Assembly: GCA_910588245.1 (NCBI GenBank)
Contig: CAJUQP010000002.1
Location: 1-64,000 of the forward strand
Origin: an uncultured Muribaculaceae bacterium
GTDB taxonomy: Bacteria > Bacteroidota > Bacteroidia > Bacteroidales > Muribaculaceae
Reading direction: 5' to 3'
Length of the DNA stretch: 64,000 nt
Both the position numbers and the translations under genes were made by a program. This document shows positions 32,822 to 41,136 of the stretch, in pieces. Numbering within the stretch: position 1 is the stretch's first letter; each line of letters begins with the position of its first letter. The notes under the pieces were generated by a model. The model did not search any database. It had not been told where the DNA came from and worked only from the letters and a program-made list of their open reading frames with translations.

Positions 32822-34033
32822 TTATTTTCTTCCGAAGAGATCGCGCAGGCCGTCCATGTCGAAGCTGAGTGTGAACCGCAGGGTCTGATCGAGCGGTGAA
32901 CTCTGCGCCGTGGCAAGCATGTAGGATGCGTCGAGCCTTACTATGTTCAGTGAAAATCCCGCGCCGAATGCGAAATAGCTCCTGCCACCTTTCATCCTGT
33001 TCTCGTAATTATAGCCGAGTCGCCCGAAAAATTGCTGGTTGTAGGCATACTCCGCGCCTATGGAGACATTGATCTCCTTCATTTCCTCGCTGAATCCGCC
33101 GGGAGCATCCGAGAAACTCTTGAATATGCCGGTGATGGGCGACATATCCTCCCATTTCTGCTTCGCCTCCTCATAGGCTGTCTGACCCTCGACTGTCTCC
33201 ATGTCGTAGTCCTTCTCACGTGGCATCGTAGGCACGAGAAGTTTGTTGAGATCGAGACCCACGGCGAGGGTGTTGTAGTCGGCCAATGGAAACATGAACT
33301 GGGCGCCGAGACGCAGGTTTGTGGGGAGGAAAGCGTAGGTGGCCCCGTTGTCGTAACTCACTTTCGTGCCGATGTTGGAAATGTCGAAACCCCATGCGAA
33401 CTGACATTCATTGTTGCCGACCATGGGATAAGTGACATAATAGCCGGATACATCGGCTGAGAACGCGCTTGCCGCGGTGTTGGTCTCTCCCGACATCTCG
33501 TCGGTGTAGGAGAGATCGGAGAGGATATACCGGAGCACAACCCCCATGGAGAATTTCTCCGATAGCTTACGGCTATATCCGAGGTCGAAGGCCATCTCGT
33601 AAGGATTGATGGTCTGCACGGCGGTGGTGCCTCCCTGCGATCCTATTGTTACCTCGCCGAGAGAGAAATAACGGAAAGACGCCGACAGGGCCTGACTGTC
33701 AGAGTCGCCAGGTTTCCAATATCCGGTCAGGTCGGCCAGGAAGATGTCGTTGACTATCTTACGGAGCCAAGGGGTGTAGGACAGCGCCAGGCCCCCTTTA
33801 CCATAAGCGAAAGCGTATTTCGACGGGTTCCAGAACTGGGAGTTGATATCGGGATCGGTGGCGGCTCCGAGGTTGCCCATTCCGGATCCTCTTGCGTCGG
33901 GGCTTATCGACAATGTAGTCACTCCCGTGTTGACGGGGTTGAACTCGTTGTCTTTTATATCATTTTGCGCATTGACAGCCAGTGAGCAAAATACTGCTCC
34001 CATTGCCAGGGCATTTTTCAATATTCTGTTCAT
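32822..34033 (-). CDS. porV: Type IX secretion outer-membrane protein PorV
   Basis: This 403-residue outer-membrane beta-barrel of the FadL-like family has a signal peptide (residues 1-22, ending VNAQ). The early block GVTTLSISPDARGSGMGNLG with DINSQFWNPSKYAF is characteristic of PorV/LptO, and the C-terminus ends in a barrel strand (LRFTLSFDMDGLRDLFGRK). In type IX secretion PorV shuttles cargo from the translocon to the PorU sortase and lipopolysaccharide attachment complex. porU lies 1.3 kb upstream on the same strand. Confidence 0.9.
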   Translation of the reverse strand: MNRILKNALAMGAVFCSLAVNAQNDIKDNEFNPVNTGVTTLSISPDARGSGMGNLGAATDPDINSQFWNPSKYAFAYGKGGLALSYTPWLRKIVNDIFLADLTGYWKPGDSDSQALSASFRYFSLGEVTIGSQGGTTAVQTINPYEMAFDLGYSRKLSEKFSMGVVLRYILSDLSYTDEMSGETNTAASAFSADVSGYYVTYPMVGNNECQFAWGFDISNIGTKVSYDNGATYAFLPTNLRLGAQFMFPLADYNTLAVGLDLNKLLVPTMPREKDYDMETVEGQTAYEEAKQKWEDMSPITGIFKSFSDAPGGFSEEMKEINVSIGAEYAYNQQFFGRLGYNYENRMKGGRSYFAFGAGFSLNIVRLDASYMLATAQSSPLDQTLRFTLSFDMDGLRDLFGRK

Positions 34034-34095
34034 AATGATATGTGTGCCCGCGGGGTGAAAAATCTTTTTATCATATCACATATTTTTATTCTTAG

Positions 34096-34677
34096 CTACC
34101 TGATGGCTATCCACAGGAGACTTTCAGTGCCGCATGCTATTTCGAGGCGGTCGCCGATTTTAATGGCAACAGGGCTTGAAAGAGCGGGAATTATAAAGTC
34201 GCCGGTCTTGAGAGTGTTGTTGGCGCTAACCATCTCGATGGTCTGCGAGGGGGGGATCCGGAGTTGGTCGCGGCTCCAGCATGCGGCAGTCTTGCCGTTT
34301 GCAAGCATTGTGATCTCCGGGATAAGATCAGGATCTTCGATCTCACGGAAAGCTCCTACTATGAGCGACCGGTCGAAGCTGCAGGCCATGTCGGGAGCAT
34401 GATGGGCCGCAAGCAGGGCATCTCTCAGACGTGGGGCCCGGAAATGAACCGCAGGCGCCATCTCCGTGCAGTATCTTCCGGCGAAACGGGCTCCTATTGA
34501 TTTGCCGAGCCTGGAGATCCTCAGTACAGGCGCCACATGCGCCTCGAAACAGTCGGCGAAATCAGGGATGAAGAAAGGCTTCCCGGCATTGGCAAGCGCG
34601 GAGTCGGGGATGAAATACCATGAGGTCATCTCATCGTGCGCGTCATGCCGATTGCTTTCTATAACTATCGTCTTCAT
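34096..34677 (-). CDS. Degenerate fumarylacetoacetate-hydrolase-like protein
   Basis: This 193-residue protein aligns by eye with Bacteroidetes FAH-family proteins: PDSALANAGKPFFIPDF matches the usual PDTALL...PFYLPDF, and VLRISRLGKSIGARFAGRY matches VRICRLGK...FAHRYY. The metal ligands differ: the normal E-x-E is Glu-45/His-47, the following Asp is His-78, and the usual lysine in the AKGFD block is Cys-99. It therefore probably lacks the acylpyruvase-type reaction and may be a binding or regulatory protein. It starts 13 bases after rex, so the two are likely co-transcribed. Confidence 0.65.
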   Translation of the reverse strand: MKTIVIESNRHDAHDEMTSWYFIPDSALANAGKPFFIPDFADCFEAHVAPVLRISRLGKSIGARFAGRYCTEMAPAVHFRAPRLRDALLAAHHAPDMACSFDRSLIVGAFREIEDPDLIPEITMLANGKTAACWSRDQLRIPPSQTIEMVSANNTLKTGDFIIPALSSPVAIKIGDRLEIACGTESLLWIAIR

Positions 34678-34689
34678 AATCTGTGTGTG

Positions 34690-35328
34690 TCAGGATTCGG
34701 CGTTGAGCCTGTTGAAAATCAGGGCGAGGTGGGCGTAGATGGACGTGTTTGCCATAACGACCCCTTCCGCCACTTTCACCCGGTAGGGAGTGAAATTCCA
34801 GAGGGCCTTGATACCCTCGCCTATCGCGATGTCGGCGGTCTCCTGCGCATATTCCACAGGCACCGTGAGTATCCCGATCGAGGCAGGGGAGCTCTCCATC
34901 ACCTCCGAGAGCATGTCGATATGGTGTATTCTCACTCCGGCCACGGTAGATCCGATCTTCTTAGGGTCGACATCGAAGCCCGCCACAATCTCAAGACCAT
35001 AGCGTGAGAGTCCGGAGTCCTGCATCAAGGCTGCACCGAGACTTCCGGCTCCGAACACAAACGCCTTGTGTGATGTCCGGAATCCGAGGAATTCGGAAAG
35101 AGTGTCGTAGAGCGCCTCCACCTCATATCCTATTCGTGTCTTCCCCTTGAGCGAGAGGAAAGACAGATCTTTGGCTATCTGCGAGGCATCTACGTTCAGG
35201 GCACGCGATATCTGTGTGGACGACACGAACTCCACCCCCTGGGCCTTCAGGATCTCGATATATGCGAGATACCACGGAAGGCGTCTGAGCGAGGGCTCGG
35301 GCAATATTATATGATGGTTGCTTATCAT
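34690..35328 (-). CDS. rex: Redox-sensing transcriptional repressor Rex
   Basis: This 212-residue protein has an N-terminal winged helix (LPWYLAYIEILKAQGVEFVSS, QISRALNVDASQIAKDLSFL) and a C-terminal Rossmann domain (AFVFGAGSLGAALMQ) that senses the NADH/NAD+ ratio. Rex represses fermentation and respiration genes when NADH is low. Here it lies between porU and a FAH-like gene. Confidence 0.93.
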   Translation of the reverse strand: MISNHHIILPEPSLRRLPWYLAYIEILKAQGVEFVSSTQISRALNVDASQIAKDLSFLSLKGKTRIGYEVEALYDTLSEFLGFRTSHKAFVFGAGSLGAALMQDSGLSRYGLEIVAGFDVDPKKIGSTVAGVRIHHIDMLSEVMESSPASIGILTVPVEYAQETADIAIGEGIKALWNFTPYRVKVAEGVVMANTSIYAHLALIFNRLNAES

Positions 35329-35378
35329 TATGATCTGATATAATTCATTTTTTGTATTGATTCATTTATCTGTCGGTA

Positions 35379-38300
35379 TCAACCTGCGGCCACCACGAGC
35401 TTCCCGGATCTGGATGTCTCGGTGCCGTCGCCGGTCAGCAGGGTCGCCCGGTATATGTAGATGCCACGAGGCACACGCCCTCCCGAAGTGCCAACAAGAT
35501 CCCAAGGCACGCTTATGGAACGCGCTCCGCCACTACCGGAGCTGTCTGTGGTCCATACTGTGCGTCCCGAGAGATCAAACACCTCGAGGCGGCAGAAGCG
35601 TATGTCGTCGGCATCCGTGTCGATCAAGAACCTGACGGATGAGACGGCAGGGTTCACATCGGTGCCAAGCCCTGTTATCGAGGGCGACCAGTCGGCCTTG
35701 ACCTTGAAACCGAGTGTGGCTGTCGATGAGTTGCCGGCGTTGTCCCATGCCGTGAGCGAGAGGGTGTGTGTGCCTGGTTGCATGACCGGGAGCGGATATC
35801 TCACAGACCCCCCCTCCGCTCCCGGATCAGGAGTGAAGCATGACGCCACATCTGTCATAACGCCCGACCCGTCGACGGTGAGGGTCATACGGTGGCCCAA
35901 CCCGGCATCGGATACGTTTATGCCCGATACGTCGGAGAGCTCGGCATAGAGCACCGGGTAAGGGCTGACATAATCGCCATCGGCAAATGAGGGTGTGTTG
36001 AGGTAGACATTCCTGAACTCCGGGCCTTCGATGTCGCCGGGGCTCTCCTCATCAAATCCGTAGACATAGAAACCGGTGAAGCTTCCGTTGGCCTCACGGC
36101 AGTCGGCGTCATAAGCATACATTGAGAGGAGGGCGGGACTGAAATTGTTTTCCACCTCCATAGGGAGAATGACGGGACAGCTCCATCTCCCACCGGCAAC
36201 CTGCGCCTTCGCAACGGCGAGTCGTGTTTTCCTGTCGTTGTAGACCGTAGCTTTTCCGGTCTCTCCGTTGCCGTATGTCTCGACCACGGTCTCGGCGTCG
36301 AAAAGCTGCAGTTCGAGAGTGCCGTTGAAATCTTCCGCGATATTTCCGTCCCGATCCGTCACGCAGCCCGATATGATCGTTTTCTGCCTTGCCTTCAGCA
36401 CCGGGAGGGTGTCGGCGCGGTCGGTAGCTATTCCGGCGACAGTGTCGGGGCGGATGCGGAGCACCGGGGTCGGGAGCCTGAGGGCAGGATCGCCCATGAG
36501 GGCATAGCGAAGCTTGTTGTCATCCCGCGGGGTGTCGTTCTTACCGGCCGTCATGATATCTCCTATCCGCATGGATCCTCCATCAGGAGCTGTCGCGAAC
36601 ATGTGGCGGGAAGTATTGGTGTTGAGATCTCCGTTGAGCGATATATATACCTTGCGGCTCGGACAGATCATCCCGATCACTCCCGACTCAGGCTTGAGCC
36701 ACAGTTTCTCACCGCCGCTGATGTCATCGTCGTCCCATCGCAGGAACTCGCATGTGGCGGCGTAGATGAACGGGAGTCTTCGGTTTGACAGATTTTCTAT
36801 ATCTGTCCATGTCAGCAATTTTTCATGCCCCCATTCGCGAGGGTTGGCGTGCCCTATGTAGTTCATGTAGGCCACTCCGTCGTTGATCCTGTCAAGCATC
36901 CTTTTGCGTGCCTGAGGGTAGGCGGCTCCTGTGCTTGAGAATGATAGGGGATAGGAGTCGAGATACAGTTTCTCATACAGGCGACCGTTCCCTTCAGGAT
37001 TTGAAGCCATTGCCGCGATGGCGTCTTCAGCCTGCTCGAGGTGTATGGCGTTGTCCTGGTCGTCGGCGATGACCATGACGTTGTTGCGCCATGGCCCGGG
37101 ATCCGGCTCTCGGAGATACTTCTCGAGTTTGGCGGCCGCGGCCTCCGCTTCCGCCACAGATCTGACGGGCATCCTGCCCACGGCTACGTCTATCCGAGCG
37201 TCGTCAATACGGAATATGTCGCCGCAGTCTTCGAGCATCCCGATATAATCGTCGGTGGAATATGATGAGGTCTGGCTCAGACCTTCGGCCGACTGCCATA
37301 TCGGCACCCTCGGCCCCGGGTCGCTTTTCCTTGCCGCCGTCACCCCTTTGTTGTCGTAGGTGGGGCGCGAGAGTATCAGGCAATAGCGGGTGGCCGAGGC
37401 CCCCTCACGGTCGTGCCACATCTTGAGCAGCATCCTGAAAGCGGTGACATCAGGATTGCCCGAGGAGAATTCATTGTAGATTTTCTCCGGAGAGAGCACC
37501 GCCACATCCATTCCGTCGATCTCCCTGTGGAGCCGGGCTATGCGTTCGGCGGCGCCACGATACTCCTCGGGAGATATCAGCAGCATGTCGGGAGCGGAAA
37601 GAGCGTGGAGATCCTGGTTGGCGACTATTCCCGCGGCATCGGCGACGCGGCTTATCTCTTCGGGATTGAAGGCCACATATTCATGGTAGCCTGCCGGCGT
37701 CACAAACCGAGCTGAAGAGCCTTCGAGCGTATGGGCCACCGGTCTGGCGGCTGCCGGATCCGAGACGTCCCATATCACGGTGGCGCCCGAGCATCCTTCT
37801 ATCGCGACCTCGGAGTCGCTTTCAGGAGATATGTGGAAATAGAGTTCGTTGTCGCGCAGCCGTAGGGCACGCGGATATTCCACCCGGATATAATCGAGTG
37901 CTCCGGTGAATATCGCTCCGGAATATGTGTAGGTTATCTTCAGGTCGAGCCGTTCGCCGGGAGCGCTCACTGTCTTGGGCGAATACGCCATGTTGAGGAA
38001 TGTATCCGAAGAGCCGATGCCGGGGATTACATCTGCGGTGGTGGCCGGCAATTGTGTGCCGTTAGCCTCCGCGAGAATCGCAGACTGTCCGTTTGTGACT
38101 CTGGCTCCGAACGCTATCATTATGCGGGCGTCGCCGGTGTTGTCGGGAAGGTCGAAGCGGAAGATCCTCGATTCCTGAGTGCGGAAATCCTCGCCGAGCA
38201 GAAGTCTTCCGGAGTTGGCCGGGGCTATCAGCTCACTCTCGTGGAGCAGTCGTTCAGTGAATACAGTTATTGTCTCTCCGCTTCCCGCTGTCGGCGCGGC

Positions 38301-38759
38301 CGTAGTGTGTGGGGGGGGCTCGGTACCGGTGTCAGGGTTGTCGGGAAAATCACTGTCGCTAATAAAATAATAGGAATTGTCGGAGTATGCGTTGGTGGTG
38401 TGGGTGTAGGATAGATAGCCGTTCCTTGCCGGAGCCCAAGCGGTGGAGGAATGCCCGAAGAATACGATGCCGGCAGCCGTGCGCACCGAACGCACCGGGG
38501 GAAGGTCGTCGGGCATCGACGCGTCAATGCGCTCCGGAAGCATCCTGCCTCCGAAGCCATAGACTTTTACGTCGTCAGGATTGTTGAATCCGAGCGAGCG
38601 CAGGGTGCTGTTGCTTATGAGCTGCATTCCGGTGTGCCGCACCTTCACCTTGGCCCATCGGCCGGAGGCGAGTCTCGAAGATGAGCGGAAATGCGATGCC
38701 GGAAGGGGGAAGGCCGTCAGAAAACAGACGGCTGAAAGCAGCGTCAATGCCAAGCGCAT
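35379..38759 (-). CDS. porU: Type IX secretion system sortase PorU
   Basis: This protein of about 1126 residues is the gingipain-like cysteine peptidase that removes the C-terminal signal of type IX cargo and attaches it to the surface. The signal peptide is MRLALTLLSAVCFLTAFPL, which is why I start at 38759. The catalytic pair is His-637 in YIGHANPREWG and Cys-670 in AATCEFLRWDD. The C-terminus has Ig-like and FlgD-like segments (LEVFDLSGRTVW). It probably forms a functional pair with porV, although rex and a FAH-like gene lie between. Confidence 0.9.
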   Translation of the reverse strand: MRLALTLLSAVCFLTAFPLPASHFRSSSRLASGRWAKVKVRHTGMQLISNSTLRSLGFNNPDDVKVYGFGGRMLPERIDASMPDDLPPVRSVRTAAGIVFFGHSSTAWAPARNGYLSYTHTTNAYSDNSYYFISDSDFPDNPDTGTEPPPHTTAAPTAGSGETITVFTERLLHESELIAPANSGRLLLGEDFRTQESRIFRFDLPDNTGDARIMIAFGARVTNGQSAILAEANGTQLPATTADVIPGIGSSDTFLNMAYSPKTVSAPGERLDLKITYTYSGAIFTGALDYIRVEYPRALRLRDNELYFHISPESDSEVAIEGCSGATVIWDVSDPAAARPVAHTLEGSSARFVTPAGYHEYVAFNPEEISRVADAAGIVANQDLHALSAPDMLLISPEEYRGAAERIARLHREIDGMDVAVLSPEKIYNEFSSGNPDVTAFRMLLKMWHDREGASATRYCLILSRPTYDNKGVTAARKSDPGPRVPIWQSAEGLSQTSSYSTDDYIGMLEDCGDIFRIDDARIDVAVGRMPVRSVAEAEAAAAKLEKYLREPDPGPWRNNVMVIADDQDNAIHLEQAEDAIAAMASNPEGNGRLYEKLYLDSYPLSFSSTGAAYPQARKRMLDRINDGVAYMNYIGHANPREWGHEKLLTWTDIENLSNRRLPFIYAATCEFLRWDDDDISGGEKLWLKPESGVIGMICPSRKVYISLNGDLNTNTSRHMFATAPDGGSMRIGDIMTAGKNDTPRDDNKLRYALMGDPALRLPTPVLRIRPDTVAGIATDRADTLPVLKARQKTIISGCVTDRDGNIAEDFNGTLELQLFDAETVVETYGNGETGKATVYNDRKTRLAVAKAQVAGGRWSCPVILPMEVENNFSPALLSMYAYDADCREANGSFTGFYVYGFDEESPGDIEGPEFRNVYLNTPSFADGDYVSPYPVLYAELSDVSGINVSDAGLGHRMTLTVDGSGVMTDVASCFTPDPGAEGGSVRYPLPVMQPGTHTLSLTAWDNAGNSSTATLGFKVKADWSPSITGLGTDVNPAVSSVRFLIDTDADDIRFCRLEVFDLSGRTVWTTDSSGSGGARSISVPWDLVGTSGGRVPRGIYIYRATLLTGDGTETSRSGKLVVAAG

Positions 38760-38851
38760 CACAGTGGTCGGGATATTATGGCCTATCATCAGGATAATAA
38801 CGTGGGAGACAAGTGGCTTATTGCGGAGAGGGTAAATGCGGAGATGGTACC

Positions 38852-39616
38852 TCAGTAGCGGTTGGAATAGGGCCACACGTCGCCGTTAAGGAAGTTGTGC
38901 CATTCCTCGCGGTTGCCGCAGAACACGTTTAGATCCACGTCGCCCGTCACACCGTCGACTTTTCCGCGGTGGTTGAACTGCCAGAAACTCCATTCTGCGT
39001 TTATCGGGTTCTCGGAGAATCCGCATATCCATAAAGGCGCGCCGGGAAAAGTCTCGGCGAGATATTCGTAGTAACCGTCCTTGTTGGAATAGAACATTAC
39101 CCTGTGGCCCAGTAGGTTGAGATAATCCACCATTTGCAGGAGCCTGTTTTTCACCGTCTCCGTGGGTATTGAATCGGGATTTCCGGCTTTCTCCACATCG
39201 ATCACAAGGCCGAGTTCCGGACGCCGGCTTCCTACTGACCTCATGAGGTTTATGGCCTGCTCCACACCATCGCGGTCGAAACGGAAGAAATGATAGATTC
39301 CCGTGAGCAGCCCCGCGCGGCGCGCCTTGTCGAAGTTTGTGCGGAAGTTGCGGTCTTTGAAATCGACACCCTCGGTGGCTTTTATGAATACGAACTCGAC
39401 GCCGCTGTCGGCAACCTTCTGCATGTCGATGACACCATTGTGGGCCGAGACATCGATTCCTCTTACAGGATATTTTTCAGGATCGACGTAGGGGGGGGAG
39501 GTCATGAAGGTATGGTAAGCCCAGACCGCCGCGAACACAAGCAGCAGACTGACACCGAGAAACGATGCGGCAGCCACGAGATCTTTCCATGGTCGATTGA
39601 GAAAACTTAACTTCAT
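38852..39616 (-). CDS. Membrane-anchored GH25 muramidase
   Basis: This 254-residue protein has an N-terminal anchor (about residues 15-40) and a GH25 lysozyme domain that would cut peptidoglycan between MurNAc and GlcNAc. GIDVSAHNGVIDMQKV supplies the first catalytic Asp, and LVIDVEKAG the acidic pair DxE; WSFWQFNHRGKVDGVTGDVDLNVF is present as WSFWQFNHRG and GVTGDVDLN. The ATG at 39616 lies five bases past a -7 element, implying a leaderless transcript. Confidence 0.88.
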   Translation of the reverse strand: MKLSFLNRPWKDLVAAASFLGVSLLLVFAAVWAYHTFMTSPPYVDPEKYPVRGIDVSAHNGVIDMQKVADSGVEFVFIKATEGVDFKDRNFRTNFDKARRAGLLTGIYHFFRFDRDGVEQAINLMRSVGSRRPELGLVIDVEKAGNPDSIPTETVKNRLLQMVDYLNLLGHRVMFYSNKDGYYEYLAETFPGAPLWICGFSENPINAEWSFWQFNHRGKVDGVTGDVDLNVFCGNREEWHNFLNGDVWPYSNRY

Positions 39617-39621
39617 ACCCA

Positions 39622-39629
39622 CAAATTTA
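39622..39629 (-). promoter_or_regulatory. GH25 promoter -7 element, leaderless arrangement
   Basis: TAAATTTG on the minus strand fits TAnnTTTG and is separated from the ATG at 39616 by only five bases. A nominal GTG start at 39622 would overlap the element and is rejected. Confidence 0.55.
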
Positions 39630-39696
39630 ATGATTTTTTCCGTAATGGAGGAGATAGCGTCTATAAAAAGTGGTTAAAAAATCTTCAGACATTGAT

Positions 39697-39727
39697 TTTG
39701 AATATTGGCGTGGAAGAGTTAATTTTG
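39697..39727 (+). promoter_or_regulatory. Promoter of the cvpA-suf operon
   Basis: TTTG (39697-39700), 19 bases, then TAATTTTG (39720-39727): a full match to the Bacteroidetes -33/-7 consensus and spacing, 15 bases before the cvpA ATG. Confidence 0.75.
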
Positions 39728-39742
39728 CATACTCTTTCAACA

Positions 39743-40369
39743 ATGGGCGATGCGATATATCATATAATAGTGATCGCCGTGGCCGGGCTCGCCGTGATAA
39801 AGGGCTTCCGGAGCGGCTTCACGGGTCAGGTGTCGGGCATCTTGGGATTTGCCTTCGGCACTGTGTGCGCCCATGTGTTTGACGCGGAGGCTGAGGCGCT
39901 CATGCGGGCGCTGCTTCCTGGCCTGCAGGGCACGCCCGGATCGTCGTTCATCTACAGTGTCACGTCGGCTGTCGTGGTATATTTGGCAGTCTACCTCCTG
40001 TTCAGGATGTTCACGAAAGTGTTGCGCAGCGCCATGCAGGTGTTCTACGTAGGGATGCTCGATTCACTTCTGGGGGCGGCGTTCTGTCTGGTGAAATACA
40101 TGCTTGTCGTGTCGATCGTCTACAATCTGATAATTTGTGTCAATCCCTCTTCCTCTCTGCTCAGATATGCAAGCGCCGACGACGGCAACGTGGTGGAGTG
40201 CGTCATGCTTCTCGCTCCCGGGCTTCTTGGCTGCGGGAGCGTGGAGGATCTCGCCCATATCCTTCAGCTCAAGGAGGCGAAGAAGATAAGCTGCAACATA
40301 ACCCCCGAAGCGGGCGTTATATATACAAATGGCCGGATGGAGGCCCAAATATTGATAGAAAATGCTTAA
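39743..40369 (+). CDS. CvpA family membrane protein
   Basis: This 208-residue protein has four hydrophobic segments in its first 140 residues and the CvpA-type glycine-rich opening (IAVAGLAVIKGFRSGFTGQVSGILGF). CvpA proteins are needed for colicin V production in E. coli and for bile or envelope stress tolerance in several bacteria. The ATG at 39743 follows a clear promoter, and an upstream TTG lies before it. It overlaps sufC by 8 bases. Confidence 0.85.
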   Translation: MGDAIYHIIVIAVAGLAVIKGFRSGFTGQVSGILGFAFGTVCAHVFDAEAEALMRALLPGLQGTPGSSFIYSVTSAVVVYLAVYLLFRMFTKVLRSAMQVFYVGMLDSLLGAAFCLVKYMLVVSIVYNLIICVNPSSSLLRYASADDGNVVECVMLLAPGLLGCGSVEDLAHILQLKEAKKISCNITPEAGVIYTNGRMEAQILIENA

Positions 40370-41120
40370 AGTCAAAAACCTACATGCCCGCATCAACGGG
40401 AAGGAGATCTTGAAAGGTATAAATCTCGAGGTTAAGCCCGGAGAGGTGCATGCCATAATGGGCCCCAACGGGTCGGGCAAATCCACTCTGTCGATGGTGC
40501 TTGCCGGTAACCCAGCATATGAGGTGACCGAAGGGAGCGCCGAGTTCTACGGAAAGGATCTTCTGGCCATGCCGCCGGAGATCAGAAGTCATGAGGGCCT
40601 TTTTCTCGGCTTCCAGTATCCGGTGGAGATTCCCGGGGTCTCGATGGTTAATTTCATGAGGGCTGCCGTCAACGCGCGGCGTGAGTATTTCGGACAGCCT
40701 CCCATGAGCGCCACCGATTTCCTGAAGATGATGAGGGAGAAGCGCGCGATTGTGGAGCTCGACAACAAGCTCGCCTCGCGTTCTGTCAACGAAGGTTTCT
40801 CCGGAGGCGAGAAGAAGCGCAATGAGATCTTCCAGATGGCGGTTCTCGAGCCCCGCCTTTCCATACTCGATGAGACCGACTCCGGTCTTGACATAGATGC
40901 GCTGCGCATTGTGGCCGAGGGTGTGAACAAGCTTAAGACGGACAACAACGCCACCATCGTCATCACTCACTACCAGCGTCTTCTCGACTATATAAAGCCG
41001 GAGTTCGTGCATATCCTCTATAAGGGAAAGATCGTGATGACCGGTGGCCCTGAGCTCGCGCTCGAGCTTGAGGAGAGGGGTTATGACTGGATCAAACAGC
41101 AGGCCGATGCCAACGAATGA
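40362..41120 (+). CDS. sufC: Fe-S cluster assembly ATPase SufC
   Basis: This 252-residue ABC-type ATPase powers the SufBCD scaffold. Walker A is GPNGSGKST, the signature is FSGGEKKRNEI, and Walker B with the D-loop is LSILDETDSGLDIDAL. The next gene is sufD, but sufB, usually adjacent in Bacteroidetes, is not on either side. Confidence 0.96.
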   Translation: MLKVKNLHARINGKEILKGINLEVKPGEVHAIMGPNGSGKSTLSMVLAGNPAYEVTEGSAEFYGKDLLAMPPEIRSHEGLFLGFQYPVEIPGVSMVNFMRAAVNARREYFGQPPMSATDFLKMMREKRAIVELDNKLASRSVNEGFSGGEKKRNEIFQMAVLEPRLSILDETDSGLDIDALRIVAEGVNKLKTDNNATIVITHYQRLLDYIKPEFVHILYKGKIVMTGGPELALELEERGYDWIKQQADANE

Positions 41121-41136
41121 CTTAAAAGAGTGGAAA

